Source of the DNA: Sphingobacterium sp. CZ-2
Lineage (GTDB): Bacteria > Bacteroidota > Bacteroidia > Sphingobacteriales > Sphingobacteriaceae
DNA length: 64,000 bases
NCBI RefSeq assembly: GCF_004526235.1
Contig: NZ_CP038159.1
Coordinates: 2,046,001-2,110,000 of the forward strand
Direction: 5' to 3'
Positions 1 to 7,333 of this stretch are shown one piece after another. The translations under genes and the position numbers were made by a program. The stretch's first letter is position 1. Every line of letters begins with the position of its first letter. The notes under the pieces were generated by a model, which saw only the letters and a program-made list of their open reading frames with translations, was not told the DNA's origin and ran no database searches.

Positions 1-869
1 TCAAGGGCAGCAAGACCGAAACTCTCTGATCCTGATGGCATAATGAACAGATCGGCAATGGAAAGGATCTCCTCGATGGCATCCTGCTTTCCTAAGAAAC
101 GGATACAGTCGGTTATGCCCAATTCGCGAGCCTGCTCTTCGGCATTTCGACGCTCCGGACCATCCCCAACCATTAAGAGTTTACTTGGAACTTCCTGGAT
201 GATTTTATGGAAGATCTTGACTACATCGTCTACCCGTTTTACCTTACGGAAGTTGGAGGTGTGAACAATGATCCGTTCATGGTTAGGCGCGATAGCCTTT
301 TTGAAGTGCTCATGGTTTTTATTGTGGAATCTATGAAGATCAATAAAATTAGGGATGACTTCAATATGATTGCTGATATCGAAATAGCTTAGGGTCTGTT
401 CTTTAAGGCTATCGGAAACTGTGGTAACCCCATCGGATTTGTTGATCGAGAAGGTGACTACCGGGCTAAAACTTTTGTCCTTACCCACTAGGGTAATGTC
501 TGTTCCGTGTAAGGTGGTGACTACTGGGATGTTGATGCCGTAGGTTGCTAGGATCTGTTTGGCCAAAAAGGCTACAGAGGCATGTGGGATGGCATAGTGC
601 ACATGTAAAAGGTCTAAATTTTCAAATCGGACCACATCCACCAGCTTACTGGCCAGTGCGGTTTCGTAAGGAGGGAAATCAAATAAAGGGTATTGGTTGA
701 TCGCCACTTCATGGTAATATAAGTTTTCGGAGAAGAAATCCAATCGTGCAGGTTGGGAATAGGTGATGAAATGTACCTGATGTCCGTTGTTAGCCAATGC
801 TTTACCGAGTTCAGTTGCCACTACACCGCTTCCCCCAAAGGTCGGATAGCATACGATTCCTATTTTCAT
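1..869 (-). CDS. bshA: N-acetyl-alpha-D-glucosaminyl L-malate synthase, 3' end cut by window
   Basis: This is a GT4-family glycosyltransferase that joins UDP-GlcNAc to L-malate in the first step of bacillithiol synthesis in the cytoplasm. The visible part begins MKIGIVCYPTFGGSGVVATE, the glycine-rich start typical of BshA, and includes the stretches HVHYAIPHA and TLHGTDITLVG. Near the window edge it reads SGSESFGLAALE, the E-x7-E donor-nucleotide motif of GT4 enzymes. About 290 codons are present, so roughly the last 85-90 residues are missing. The start ATG at 867-869 is the first in frame and fits the family N-terminus. The gene is divergent from arfB with a spacer of about 93 bp. BshA is the best match; a closely related GT4 enzyme is the alternative. 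Confidence 0.9.
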   Translation of the reverse strand, partial: MKIGIVCYPTFGGSGVVATELGKALANNGHQVHFITYSQPARLDFFSENLYYHEVAINQYPLFDFPPYETALASKLVDVVRFENLDLLHVHYAIPHASVAFLAKQILATYGINIPVVTTLHGTDITLVGKDKSFSPVVTFSINKSDGVTTVSDSLKEQTLSYFDISNHIEVIPNFIDLHRFHNKNHEHFKKAIAPNHERIIVHTSNFRKVKRVDDVVKIFHKIIQEVPSKLLMVGDGPERRNAEEQARELGITDCIRFLGKQDAIEEILSIADLFIMPSGSESFGLAAL

Positions 870-962
870 ACGTTTATGTTTGTTGGTTTAAAGATAAGGA
901 TGCTTTATTAATTGTAGTGCAAAATTTTTATCAGTTTAATATTTATGCTAATTTTATTACAA

Positions 963-1373
963 ATGAACTATAATCCAGAAGCGTTATTGAATGAATTGTC
1001 CTTTAGAACTTCCAGATCTGGTGGTAAAGGGGGGCAGAATGTGAACAAAGTTTCCTCCAAGGTTACTTTGATATGGAATGTTACGGAGTCTAAGGTTTTT
1101 GATGAGGAGAAGAAGGGAATTATTCTGGAGAAATTGGCGAATAGGATCAATAAGGATGGGGAGCTGTTGATGGATTCTTCGGAGGATAGGAGCCAGTTGA
1201 GGAATAAGGATATTGTGGTTGAAAGGTTTTTGAAGGTGATGGAAGAGGCGGTGAAGGTGGAGAAAAAAAGAATTAAGACCAAGATTCCGAAGAGTGTGGT
1301 GTTGGAAAGGTTGGATCGGAAAAAGAAGCAAGGTGCTAAGAAATCGGACCGGAACTGGCGGTATAATCCGTAG
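963..1373 (+). CDS. arfB: Alternative ribosome-rescue factor ArfB (YaeJ-type peptidyl-tRNA hydrolase)
   Basis: ArfB releases nascent peptides from ribosomes stalled on non-stop mRNA. The 136-residue product carries the class-I release-factor catalytic loop GGQ at residues 23-25 within SRSGGKGGQNVNK. Its C-terminal tail is lysine/arginine rich (KKKQGAKKSDRNWRYNP); such tails enter the empty mRNA channel in characterised ArfB proteins. An upstream in-frame ATG at 945 would add MLILLQ, but the start at 963 (MNYNPEALL) matches the family length and is preferred. There is no codon-recognition domain, which separates it from RF1/RF2. It looks monocistronic and is followed by a palindromic repeat. 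Confidence 0.9.
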   Translation: MNYNPEALLNELSFRTSRSGGKGGQNVNKVSSKVTLIWNVTESKVFDEEKKGIILEKLANRINKDGELLMDSSEDRSQLRNKDIVVERFLKVMEEAVKVEKKRIKTKIPKSVVLERLDRKKKQGAKKSDRNWRYNP

Positions 1374-1422
1374 GATTGTGGAGTAGGGATTGTGGGGTAG
1401 GGGGTGATTGGTGTAGGGGTGT

Positions 1423-1614
1423 CGTCATTGCGAGGAGGCACGACGAAGCAATCTTTGGACTTTTTTGTCATCCTGAGCGGTCCATGTCATCCTGAGCGGA
1501 GTCGAAGGATCTCTACGGGTACCAAATTTAGATGCTTCGACTACGCTCAGCATGACATGCGGAAAGATTGCTTCGTACCTCGCAATGACGTGGGAGTAAT
1601 TCTTCGCAATGACG
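1423..1614. repeat. Nested palindromic repeat, copy 1 (arfB-blaI spacer)
   Basis: An outer inverted repeat runs from CGTCATTGCGAGG at 1423 to CCTCGCAATGACG ending at 1590, each arm followed inward by a GAAGCAATC/GATTGCTTC segment. It encloses an inner inverted repeat (GTCATCCTGAGC...GCTCAGCATGAC). An extra half-copy (TTCGCAATGACG) ends at 1614. The same unit recurs six times in the permease spacers and once next to an ATPase gene further along the window. The whole would fold into a long hairpin. It resembles REP/MITE-type dispersed repeats; no transposase is nearby. Confidence 0.85.
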
Positions 1615-1667
1615 CTGAAAAAATAATCCTCTATAAATCAACTAATTAAACAAAATTTACAAATAAA

Positions 1668-1703
1668 AACTAAAAAATTAGTTGATAAACTAAAAACTTA
1701 GTT
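1668..1703 (+). promoter_or_regulatory. Two 16-bp palindromes, probable BlaI-type operators
   Basis: AACTAA-AAAA-TTAGTT (1668-1683) and AACTAA-AAAC-TTAGTT (1688-1703) are palindromes whose centres lie 20 bp apart, about two helical turns. They sit 58-93 bp upstream of the BlaI-family gene. A candidate -33/-7 promoter (TTG 1682-1684, N20, TACCTTAG 1705-1712) overlaps the second palindrome. Autoregulation by the downstream repressor is an inference from position and symmetry; the half-sites are not the classical TACA/TGTA BlaI box. Confidence 0.55.
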
Positions 1704-1760
1704 ATACCTTAGTACTATAATCGATTATAGGCAATATTGTCTTTTTTAATAAACACAAGT

Positions 1761-2132
1761 ATGGACGAATTAAAAGAACTTACTAAAGCCGAGGAGCAGA
1801 TCATGCACGTGCTATGGGAATTTGAAGGTGGATTTGTAAAAGATGTCATCGACCAATTACCCGCTCCAAAGCCAGCATATAATACGGTATCAACCATCAT
1901 CAGGATCCTCGAGACCAAGGGTTTTGTGGGCCATGAATCCTTTGGGAAAAGCCATCGGTATTTCCCATTGATTCAAAAAGAAGAGTATAAGAAGTTAATT
2001 ACAGGAAAACTCCTGCAGGGATATTTTGAAAACTCCGCCAGTAGCATGTTGTCTTTTTTCTTGGAAGATAAGAAGCTGGATGTTCAAGAGTTGGATGATA
2101 TCCTAAAACTGATTCAAAAACATAAGTCATAA
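1761..2132 (+). CDS. BlaI/MecI/CopY-family transcriptional repressor
   Basis: A 123-residue winged-helix repressor of the BlaI/MecI family. The N-terminus (LTKAEEQIMHVLWEFEGGFVKDV) and the recognition region (YNTVSTIIRILETKGFV, about residues 36-52) are typical of the family. The C-terminal half should form the dimerisation helices and contain the site cut when the sensor protease is activated. The start at 1761 is chosen because upstream in-frame codons add an atypical MSFLINTS. The gene lies 16 bp upstream of a BlaR1-like M56 gene, the usual repressor/antirepressor pairing. Two palindromes lie just upstream. No beta-lactamase gene is in the window, so the signal and target genes are unknown. 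Confidence 0.9.
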   Translation: MDELKELTKAEEQIMHVLWEFEGGFVKDVIDQLPAPKPAYNTVSTIIRILETKGFVGHESFGKSHRYFPLIQKEEYKKLITGKLLQGYFENSASSMLSFFLEDKKLDVQELDDILKLIQKHKS

Positions 2133-2148
2133 ACCTTATTTGATTGCC

Positions 2149-3522
2149 ATGAACTATATTTTGCTTGTCAATATTTCCCTGGTATTATTTTATCTATTAT
2201 ATAGATACGGTTTAAAAAGGTTGACCTTTTTGAAATGGAATAGATTCTATATCCTATTGGGATTGATTTCTTCCATGCTGATGCCCATTGGATTATATAT
2301 TTCCTATGAGGTCCCACAGGCAATGGTCATCCAAATACCTGAACTAATTATCCAGGCCGGAATAGAAAATGTAGATACTGCAGCATCACCTTTACAGGAA
2401 GAAAAGCAGGAGTGGAGCATTTCACAGATCGCTATGATCATCTACGGCTTAGGCAACGTATTAGGCATAGGAAGATTGGTCTATCAATTTTTTCTAGTCA
2501 ACCGACGAATCGCCAATCCAGCAGAAAATGAGAGTTTCTCCTTTTTTGGAACCATCAGTATGGGCGAAAAGGTAAAGGATAACAGCTTGATGAACAAACA
2601 TGAAGAGATCCATGTTAAACAGGGTCATTCCTATGACCTCATGCTGATGGATATCATCTGTATCCTAAATTGGTTCAACCCTGTTGTTTATCTATTCCGG
2701 AAGGAGATGAAACTGCTACATGAATATTTGGTGGATAGCAATTTTGGCGATTCCAAAGTAAAATATGCAGAGCTTTTGTTGGCTTATGCCTTGAACACGA
2801 ATCAGTATGCGTTGAGTTATGAGTTTTCCAATAAATCATTACTAAAAGAAAGAATTACCATGTTATTTAAAGAAAAAACGAAGAAAAACAGAATAATGAT
2901 CTATTTCAGTGTATTACCGATTTTAGCGTTACTAATGGGTTTAACACAAGGCTTTAAGACATTAGATCAAGAAGAAGTTATTCAGCCCTTATTGGAAAAA
3001 ACCGTGATGGAATCAAGCCAGGTTGGAAGGAATGAAGTTGAGGCAAATGAAGTTGGGTCAACCAAATTGGTTGCAAATGCACAAGTACTAACTGAGCAGG
3101 AATCCAATAAGGAATCATCTATTCCAATAGAAACAGGATCTATCAATCAGGCACAAGAAAAAGCTGCTTTAGACACCATAAAGCCTCAAAATAAAAAAGT
3201 GGTGGCTTTTGATCAAGTGGATTCACCTGCGGAATATCCTGGTGGACTAATGGCTTTTAGAAAAGAAGTACAGGAAAAAATTGTTTTTCCACAAAGCGCC
3301 ATAGATGCTGGATTGAAAGGAACGGTACAAATTTCCTTTGTAATTGATGTTAATGGCAATTTGACTGATATCAAAGTGGACAAATCGTTATCACCGGATT
3401 TAGATCAAGCAGTTCTCAAAGCCTTAGAAAATACGCAAACTTGGATTCCTGCTAAGGCAAAAAATGAGAATGTACCAGTAAAATTTTCATTTCCTGTCAG
3501 AATGGATCTTTCTATTCAATAA
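2149..3522 (+). CDS. BlaR1-type M56 membrane protease with C-terminal TonB domain
   Basis: This is probably the membrane sensor/protease partner of the BlaI-type repressor. The N-terminal part has hydrophobic segments at about residues 1-17, 33-50 and 90-115. The zinc-protease motif HEEIH lies at residues 151-155, followed by LNWFNPVVYLFRKEM and a further Glu in HEYLVD, as in M56 peptidases. Another membrane segment (about 248-266) precedes a low-complexity linker. The last ~100 residues form a TonB C-terminal domain (YPGGLMAF...GTVQISFVIDVNGNLTDI). Instead of the penicillin-binding sensor domain of classical BlaR1, it carries this TonB domain, an arrangement common in Bacteroidota. An upstream TTG at 2140 is possible, but ATG 2149 is preferred. 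Its stop overlaps the next start by one base. Confidence 0.88.
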   Translation: MNYILLVNISLVLFYLLYRYGLKRLTFLKWNRFYILLGLISSMLMPIGLYISYEVPQAMVIQIPELIIQAGIENVDTAASPLQEEKQEWSISQIAMIIYGLGNVLGIGRLVYQFFLVNRRIANPAENESFSFFGTISMGEKVKDNSLMNKHEEIHVKQGHSYDLMLMDIICILNWFNPVVYLFRKEMKLLHEYLVDSNFGDSKVKYAELLLAYALNTNQYALSYEFSNKSLLKERITMLFKEKTKKNRIMIYFSVLPILALLMGLTQGFKTLDQEEVIQPLLEKTVMESSQVGRNEVEANEVGSTKLVANAQVLTEQESNKESSIPIETGSINQAQEKAALDTIKPQNKKVVAFDQVDSPAEYPGGLMAFRKEVQEKIVFPQSAIDAGLKGTVQISFVIDVNGNLTDIKVDKSLSPDLDQAVLKALENTQTWIPAKAKNENVPVKFSFPVRMDLSIQ

Positions 3523-4343
3523 TGAAATTAAGGTTTCTTTACATCCTTTTTTTCATCCTCTTTGTTTCCTGTTCTGGGCCAAGGTTTATTAAAGAAGGGC
3601 ATTTCTTTAATGATATCGACCGCTATTTCAACCCTAAGGAAGAAATCAATGTTTGGTTATATTATAATTTTAAACATCGAGAGCAGGGACAATCAGGATT
3701 ACGCCTCCAATCACTTTATCCCACAGATGAGGAATTGTTGAATAAGGCCAATCTCTTGAAAAGAGGGAACCGTATTTTATTTAGTGTGGTGCCCGAGATT
3801 CAACCTTTTTATAATATGATCGCTGTACAGCATCGTCGGGCTCTAAAAAACTTAAAGCAGTTTGAAAGGCAGGAATATCAAGGCGTAACCTACTATCAAA
3901 GAGATATCGCTCACGAAAAGTTTAAGATTCGGGAAGTGTACATAGAAGTTCCGAATAAAGATCCTTTGAGTTTTTTAGGTTATGTAAGCCATGCGGAAGA
4001 CAGAAAAAACCCTTTGGCTTTATTTGATTACTTGGCAAAGATTAATGCTTTTGCTCTAAACAAAGAAAAGGACTATAAAATGGCCTGGCGTAGCCAAGGG
4101 ATTTCCGATAGCCGATCTACCGCAGTAAAAGCAACTATTCCATTGGAGCTTTTGAAAAAAGAGAAACAGCTTTTCCTAAAGGTATTTGAAAAGATAAATG
4201 ATGACCAGGTCATTGCTTATTTTCAATTGTTGCAACATGGTGATCCTGCAGAAATAAGCTTAAAATTGGAGCCAGGAACCTATTTTCTCGAATACCTGGA
4301 TAAGAACTTAGCGCTTCAGAAAAGGGATACAATTTCCCATTAA
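3522..4343 (+). CDS. Uncharacterised lipoprotein of the BlaI/BlaR1-like operon
   Basis: A 273-residue protein with a lipoprotein signal (hydrophobic segment then FVSC, lipobox Cys near residue 17). I do not recognise a family. The mature part is rich in charged residues and appears globular, without repeats or further membrane segments. Sequences such as KREVYIEVPNKD-like beta segments and a C-terminal GTYFLEYLDKN stretch suggest a beta-rich fold, but no function follows. The start codon overlaps the stop of the M56 gene (TAATG), so the two are translationally coupled and probably act together in the same envelope-sensing system. Confidence 0.7.
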   Translation: MKLRFLYILFFILFVSCSGPRFIKEGHFFNDIDRYFNPKEEINVWLYYNFKHREQGQSGLRLQSLYPTDEELLNKANLLKRGNRILFSVVPEIQPFYNMIAVQHRRALKNLKQFERQEYQGVTYYQRDIAHEKFKIREVYIEVPNKDPLSFLGYVSHAEDRKNPLALFDYLAKINAFALNKEKDYKMAWRSQGISDSRSTAVKATIPLELLKKEKQLFLKVFEKINDDQVIAYFQLLQHGDPAEISLKLEPGTYFLEYLDKNLALQKRDTISH

Positions 4344-4380
4344 TTTTTAAAACCCAAGAATATAGTTTAATCTAAGAATG

Positions 4381-4412
4381 TTGATTAATATTTAACTTTA
4401 TTTGTATTTTTA
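4381..4412 (+). promoter_or_regulatory. Candidate -33/-7 promoter for the TonB-C-domain genes
   Basis: TTG at 4381-4383 is followed after 21 bp by TATTTTTA (4405-4412), seven of eight matches to TAnnTTTG. The start codon is 26 bp downstream. The 94-bp spacer after the lipoprotein gene suggests a separate transcription start. The assignment is weak because of the AT-rich context. Confidence 0.35.
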
Positions 4413-4437
4413 CAAAACCAAGTGAAAATCAATTATT

Positions 4438-4902
4438 ATGAGATTACCAATTATTCTTTCCAGTTTTGCACTTTTTGTTGTAAGTCAACTTCTTTTCGTG
4501 AATTTATCGTTTTCTCAGGAAGTATTACCAGCAAAAACTGCTGAACAGGATACGGTATATGATAGCACCTCATTGGAGAATTTTGGAAGAGAGGGTGTTG
4601 TTGCTGCAGAACCGTTAAAAGGAATGACCAATTTTAGGAAAATGATTTTGAACAATTATCGATTGCCTGCTTCAGCTATTAGCAATGGGGTAAACGGCAA
4701 GGTAATCTGTTCATTTGTGATCACAAAGGAGGGAAAACTAACTGATGTTAAAATAGTTCAACAGTTAGGCCATGGAACAGGCGAAGAATTAAGGCGTGTA
4801 ATAAGGAGTTCTTCGAAGAAATACCTCTGGAAGCCAGGAACAGTTGATGGTCAACCAAAATCCATTCGATACAATATACCATTTACCATATCTACTCATT
4901 AG
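4438..4902 (+). CDS. Small secreted TonB C-terminal-domain protein (first of two)
   Basis: A 154-residue protein with an N-terminal signal peptide (residues 1-26, ending LSFSQ). A single TonB_C-type domain occupies about residues 58-154: GVNGKVICSFVITKEGKLTD, then VKIVQQLGHGTGEE and a KPGTVDGQP turn. There is no membrane anchor and no proline-rich spanning region, so it cannot act as a classical TonB energy transducer. The domain resembles the C-terminus of the M56 protein upstream, and a second such gene follows after 7 bp. A periplasmic partner of the sensor is possible; this is inference. Confidence 0.75.
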   Translation: MRLPIILSSFALFVVSQLLFVNLSFSQEVLPAKTAEQDTVYDSTSLENFGREGVVAAEPLKGMTNFRKMILNNYRLPASAISNGVNGKVICSFVITKEGKLTDVKIVQQLGHGTGEELRRVIRSSSKKYLWKPGTVDGQPKSIRYNIPFTISTH

Positions 4903-4909
4903 GAACTTT

Positions 4910-5317
4910 ATGGACAAATTAAAGTATTTGATATTCTCCTTGGTGACTTTGTTAGGTACAAGTGCTTATGCACAAGATAAAGCACCACAACTTTCTCGGA
5001 ATGTAGACAAAATAGACCAAGTTCCTGAAGCAGAATTTGGCTTGAACGCTTTTCGCCATCAAGTGGCCAATCTCTTTGTACCTACTCAAGAAGCCATTAA
5101 AGCAAAGGCAAGTGGCACCTTGTTGGCTACTTTCGTTATCTCTAAAACTGGAGAACTGACCGATATCGAAATTGTAAAGGACATGGGCTACGGCATGGGG
5201 GAGGAATACAAACGTGTATTAAAGGAAATTGCGAAAAAAAGCAAATGGAAGCCAGGTGTGCATAATAATGAAAAAGTGGCAGTAAAATACGCACTTCCTT
5301 TACGATTTGCATTGTAA
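4910..5317 (+). CDS. Small secreted TonB C-terminal-domain protein (second of two)
   Basis: A 135-residue paralogue of the preceding gene. The ATG at 4910 gives a clean signal peptide (MDKLKYLIFSLVTLLGTSAYA, split before QDKAPQ), and AGGAAC lies just before it as a possible ribosome-binding site; the longer open frame upstream lacks a sensible start. The body is one TonB_C-type domain with ASGTLLATFVISKTGELTD and a KPGVHNNEKV turn. Both paralogues share the G-x-G-x-E-x-x-R pattern before the last strands. The role is unknown. The position after the BlaI/BlaR1-like genes suggests the same regulon. Confidence 0.75.
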   Translation: MDKLKYLIFSLVTLLGTSAYAQDKAPQLSRNVDKIDQVPEAEFGLNAFRHQVANLFVPTQEAIKAKASGTLLATFVISKTGELTDIEIVKDMGYGMGEEYKRVLKEIAKKSKWKPGVHNNEKVAVKYALPLRFAL

Positions 5318-5335
5318 ATTTCCGATTTGGCTAAC

Positions 5336-5614
5336 TTATTTTCTCCCTGATTTGATCTCCCGGATTTCCTGCTGTAGGGACTCGATGCGGTCGATCAGGT
5401 TTTGGACCACCTCTATTCCCTGTACATTGATCTCCAGTTCATAATGCCATGTGGAAAATCTTTCCAAAACAATGATCTGTTCCTCTTCTATATATTCCTG
5501 TTCTTCTTGGTAAATAATCTCTATCAATCCATTGTTATGAAGTTCCTGGATGAAATCCTGTTCGATATTGTTGGATCGGCAGATATCGATTACCCTAAAT
5601 AATGTCTTTTCCAT
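5336..5614 (-). CDS. cbpM: Chaperone-modulator protein CbpM
   Basis: A 92-residue protein of the CbpM/MerR-like family. It inhibits the J-domain protein CbpA by binding its J domain. It has the pattern CxxxxIExxFIxELxxxGLI near residues 12-32, followed by a C-terminal helix rich in Glu/Arg (LIDRIESLQQEIREIK) that would form a coiled coil. It starts 3 bp after the cbpA stop, so the two form an operon, as in many bacteria. The start is the first ATG of the frame. Confidence 0.85.
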   Translation of the reverse strand: MEKTLFRVIDICRSNNIEQDFIQELHNNGLIEIIYQEEQEYIEEEQIIVLERFSTWHYELEINVQGIEVVQNLIDRIESLQQEIREIKSGRK

Positions 5615-5617
5615 AGT

Positions 5618-6550
5618 CTACTTCATTGAATCTGCTAATTGTTGAACAATTTTCTTTTGTTCCTCTGTTAAATTTTTGGGAAGTTTCACGTGGATTTCTG
5701 CATAGAGATCGCCATGTTCATCTTCCTTTTTATAGATCGGGAATCCTTTTCCCTTCAATCTGATCTTGCTGCCGTTCTGTGTTTCGGGCTTAATCTTCAC
5801 GTTGATTTTTCCGCTAAGTGTTTCGACTAAGCTATCGCCGCCCAAAAGGGCAGTAGGTAGGTCGATGTCGATATGGGTATAGAGGTCATTCCCTTTGCGC
5901 TGGAATCTCGGATCTGGTTTAATATGGAACGTGATATATAGATCGCCTTTCGGTCCGCCGTTTACACCTTCTGCACCCTGACCTTTCAATCTGATCTTTT
6001 GGCCATCTTCCACTCCTGCAGGAATAGTGATACGGATGTTCTTTCCATTTACGGTAAAGGTTTGCTTGTGGGATTGGGACGCCTGAAGGAGGGTTAATTC
6101 CAAAGATGTCTCATAATCTTGTCCCCTGTAGCTTCCTCTTCTGCCCGAACTCCGACCTCCGGAAAAGCGGGAACCGAATAATTCTTCAAAAAAGTCGGAA
6201 TATTCGCCGGTATCATAATTTCCGGAATAGTTGAAGTCAAAACCTTCAAAAGGATTTCCCCCTGCACCCTGTCGTGCTCCTTGTTGCTGACGGTACTGTT
6301 GCTGGGCTTTTTCATATTCTTCGCCATGCTTCCAATTTTCACCGTATTGATCGTATTTCTTTCGCTTCTCAGGATCGGTCAATACTTCATTGGCTTCATT
6401 GATCTCCTGGAATCTTTTTTTTGCATCTTCATCGTTTGGATTTAAATCGGGGTGGAATTTTCTTGCCAGCTTGCGGTAAGCTTTTTTGATGTCATCCTGG
6501 CTCGCCGATTTATCTAAACCGAGTACTTTATAATAGTCTAAAAACGCCAT
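5618..6550 (-). CDS. cbpA: Curved-DNA-binding DnaJ-family co-chaperone CbpA
   Basis: A 310-residue J-domain protein. The J domain covers residues 1-70 with HPD in [12 protein letters not shown] (about 33-35). A Gly/Phe/Arg-rich linker follows (about 85-145). The two DnaJ C-terminal beta domains follow, with [14 protein letters not shown] and [13 protein letters not shown]. There is no CxxCxGxG zinc domain, which separates it from DnaJ and places it with CbpA/type-II Hsp40. It would stimulate DnaK and handle unfolded proteins. A consensus promoter lies 63 bp upstream, and cbpM follows directly. Confidence 0.9.
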   Translation of the reverse strand: MAFLDYYKVLGLDKSASQDDIKKAYRKLARKFHPDLNPNDEDAKKRFQEINEANEVLTDPEKRKKYDQYGENWKHGEEYEKAQQQYRQQQGARQGAGGNPFEGFDFNYSGNYDTGEYSDFFEELFGSRFSGGRSSGRRGSYRGQDYETSLELTLLQASQSHKQTFTVNGKNIRITIPAGVEDGQKIRLKGQGAEGVNGGPKGDLYITFHIKPDPRFQRKGNDLYTHIDIDLPTALLGGDSLVETLSGKINVKIKPETQNGSKIRLKGKGFPIYKKEDEHGDLYAEIHVKLPKNLTEEQKKIVQQLADSMK

Positions 6551-6612
6551 TTTATAATTTGATTTAAAAATAGAACAAGTGGAAGAGGGGTTTTGTTTAT
6601 CCTCCCTCTACC

Positions 6613-6642
6613 CAAATGTACGACCTGAAATCGGGAAAGCAA
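6613..6642 (-). promoter_or_regulatory. Bacteroidota -33/-7 promoter of cbpA-cbpM
   Basis: On the minus strand the sequence reads TTTG-N19-TACATTTG. The -7 box is at 6620-6613 and the TTG at 6642-6640. This is a full match to TAnnTTTG with normal spacing, and it puts the transcript start about 55 bp before the cbpA start codon. Confidence 0.65.
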
Positions 6643-6700
6643 AGATGATTATCCCAAAACAATGTGCGTTGCCAAGTGTTGATTAATAAAAAGAAATAAG

Positions 6701-7255
6701 ATGAATACGAATAGACTTTCAAAGGCGATGGAATCGTCGCTAATCAAACAGATGACGAAGGAGAATCAGGCTTCACAGATTTACTTGGCATTAGGAATCT
6801 GGGCGGATACACAAGGATATGGTGGTGTTTCTAATTTTTTGTTCCGCCATGCACAAGAAGAACGTAATCACATGATCAAGATCATGATGTACATATTGGA
6901 AAGAGGAGGGACTCCGAAGGTGGAGGCTGTTGAGGCACCTAAGACAATGCCAAAGAGCATGACGGAATGCTTCAATATGGTGCTTCAACATGAAATAGAT
7001 AATACCAATGCTATTTATAACCTGGTGAACCAATCGATGGATGAAAAGGATTGGGCGACATGGAATTTTGCACAGTGGTTTGTGAAGGAGCAGATTGAAG
7101 AAGAGAAATTAGCACTTCAGTTGATCGATAAACTGAAGATTGCAGGTGGAGATCGTGCCACCGATGAATCGTTGTTTGCGTTGGATAAATTCTTGGAAAG
7201 TGCACCGGATGAGGTGACATTGGCAAGGGAATCAACCGCGGATAATCCTGAATAA
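6701..7255 (+). CDS. ftnA: Non-haem ferritin
   Basis: A 184-residue ferritin that oxidises and stores iron in a 24-subunit shell in the cytoplasm. The ferroxidase ligands are visible: Glu in MTKENQASQIYL (helix A), EERNHMIKIM (helix B, ExxH), then EIDNTNAIYN and EQIEEEKLALQL in helices C/D. No haem-binding Met of bacterioferritin is evident. The C-terminal ~20 residues (DKFLESAPDEVTLARE...) extend slightly beyond the four-helix bundle. The gene stands alone, divergent from cbpA. A strong hairpin follows the stop codon. Confidence 0.92.
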   Translation: MNTNRLSKAMESSLIKQMTKENQASQIYLALGIWADTQGYGGVSNFLFRHAQEERNHMIKIMMYILERGGTPKVEAVEAPKTMPKSMTECFNMVLQHEIDNTNAIYNLVNQSMDEKDWATWNFAQWFVKEQIEEEKLALQLIDKLKIAGGDRATDESLFALDKFLESAPDEVTLARESTADNPE

Positions 7256-7266
7256 AGGAACTTCCG

Positions 7267-7321
7267 ATGCCCACAGAAATTTGACCGTTTCTGTGGGCAT
7301 TGGTTCATATAGCTCTTTTTT
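7267..7321 (+). terminator. Hairpin terminator after ferritin
   Basis: A perfect 13-bp stem, ATGCCCACAGAAA (7267-7279) with TTTCTGTGGGCAT (7288-7300), has an 8-nt loop. A T-run at 7315-7321 is 14 bases beyond the stem, so it is not a textbook intrinsic terminator. It lies between convergent genes and could also protect 3' ends. Confidence 0.6.
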
Positions 7322-7333
7322 TGCTAACTTAAA

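Noticed and set aside
875..882. TATGTTTG as a promoter -7 box for arfB
   Set aside because: No TTG stands at the right distance upstream, and the site is too far from the start to be convincing.
968..1471. 167-codon minus-strand frame over arfB
   Set aside because: It is antisense to a clear ArfB gene, has low-complexity Ser/Phe/Thr composition and no start signal.
1404..1649. Open frame of 81 codons on the plus strand, and similar frames at 30923-31141, 33709-33891 and 36298-36489
   Set aside because: They are translations of the palindromic repeat (recurring SLRGGTTKQS / HPERSRR peptides) and lack promoters; such peptides are common false genes.
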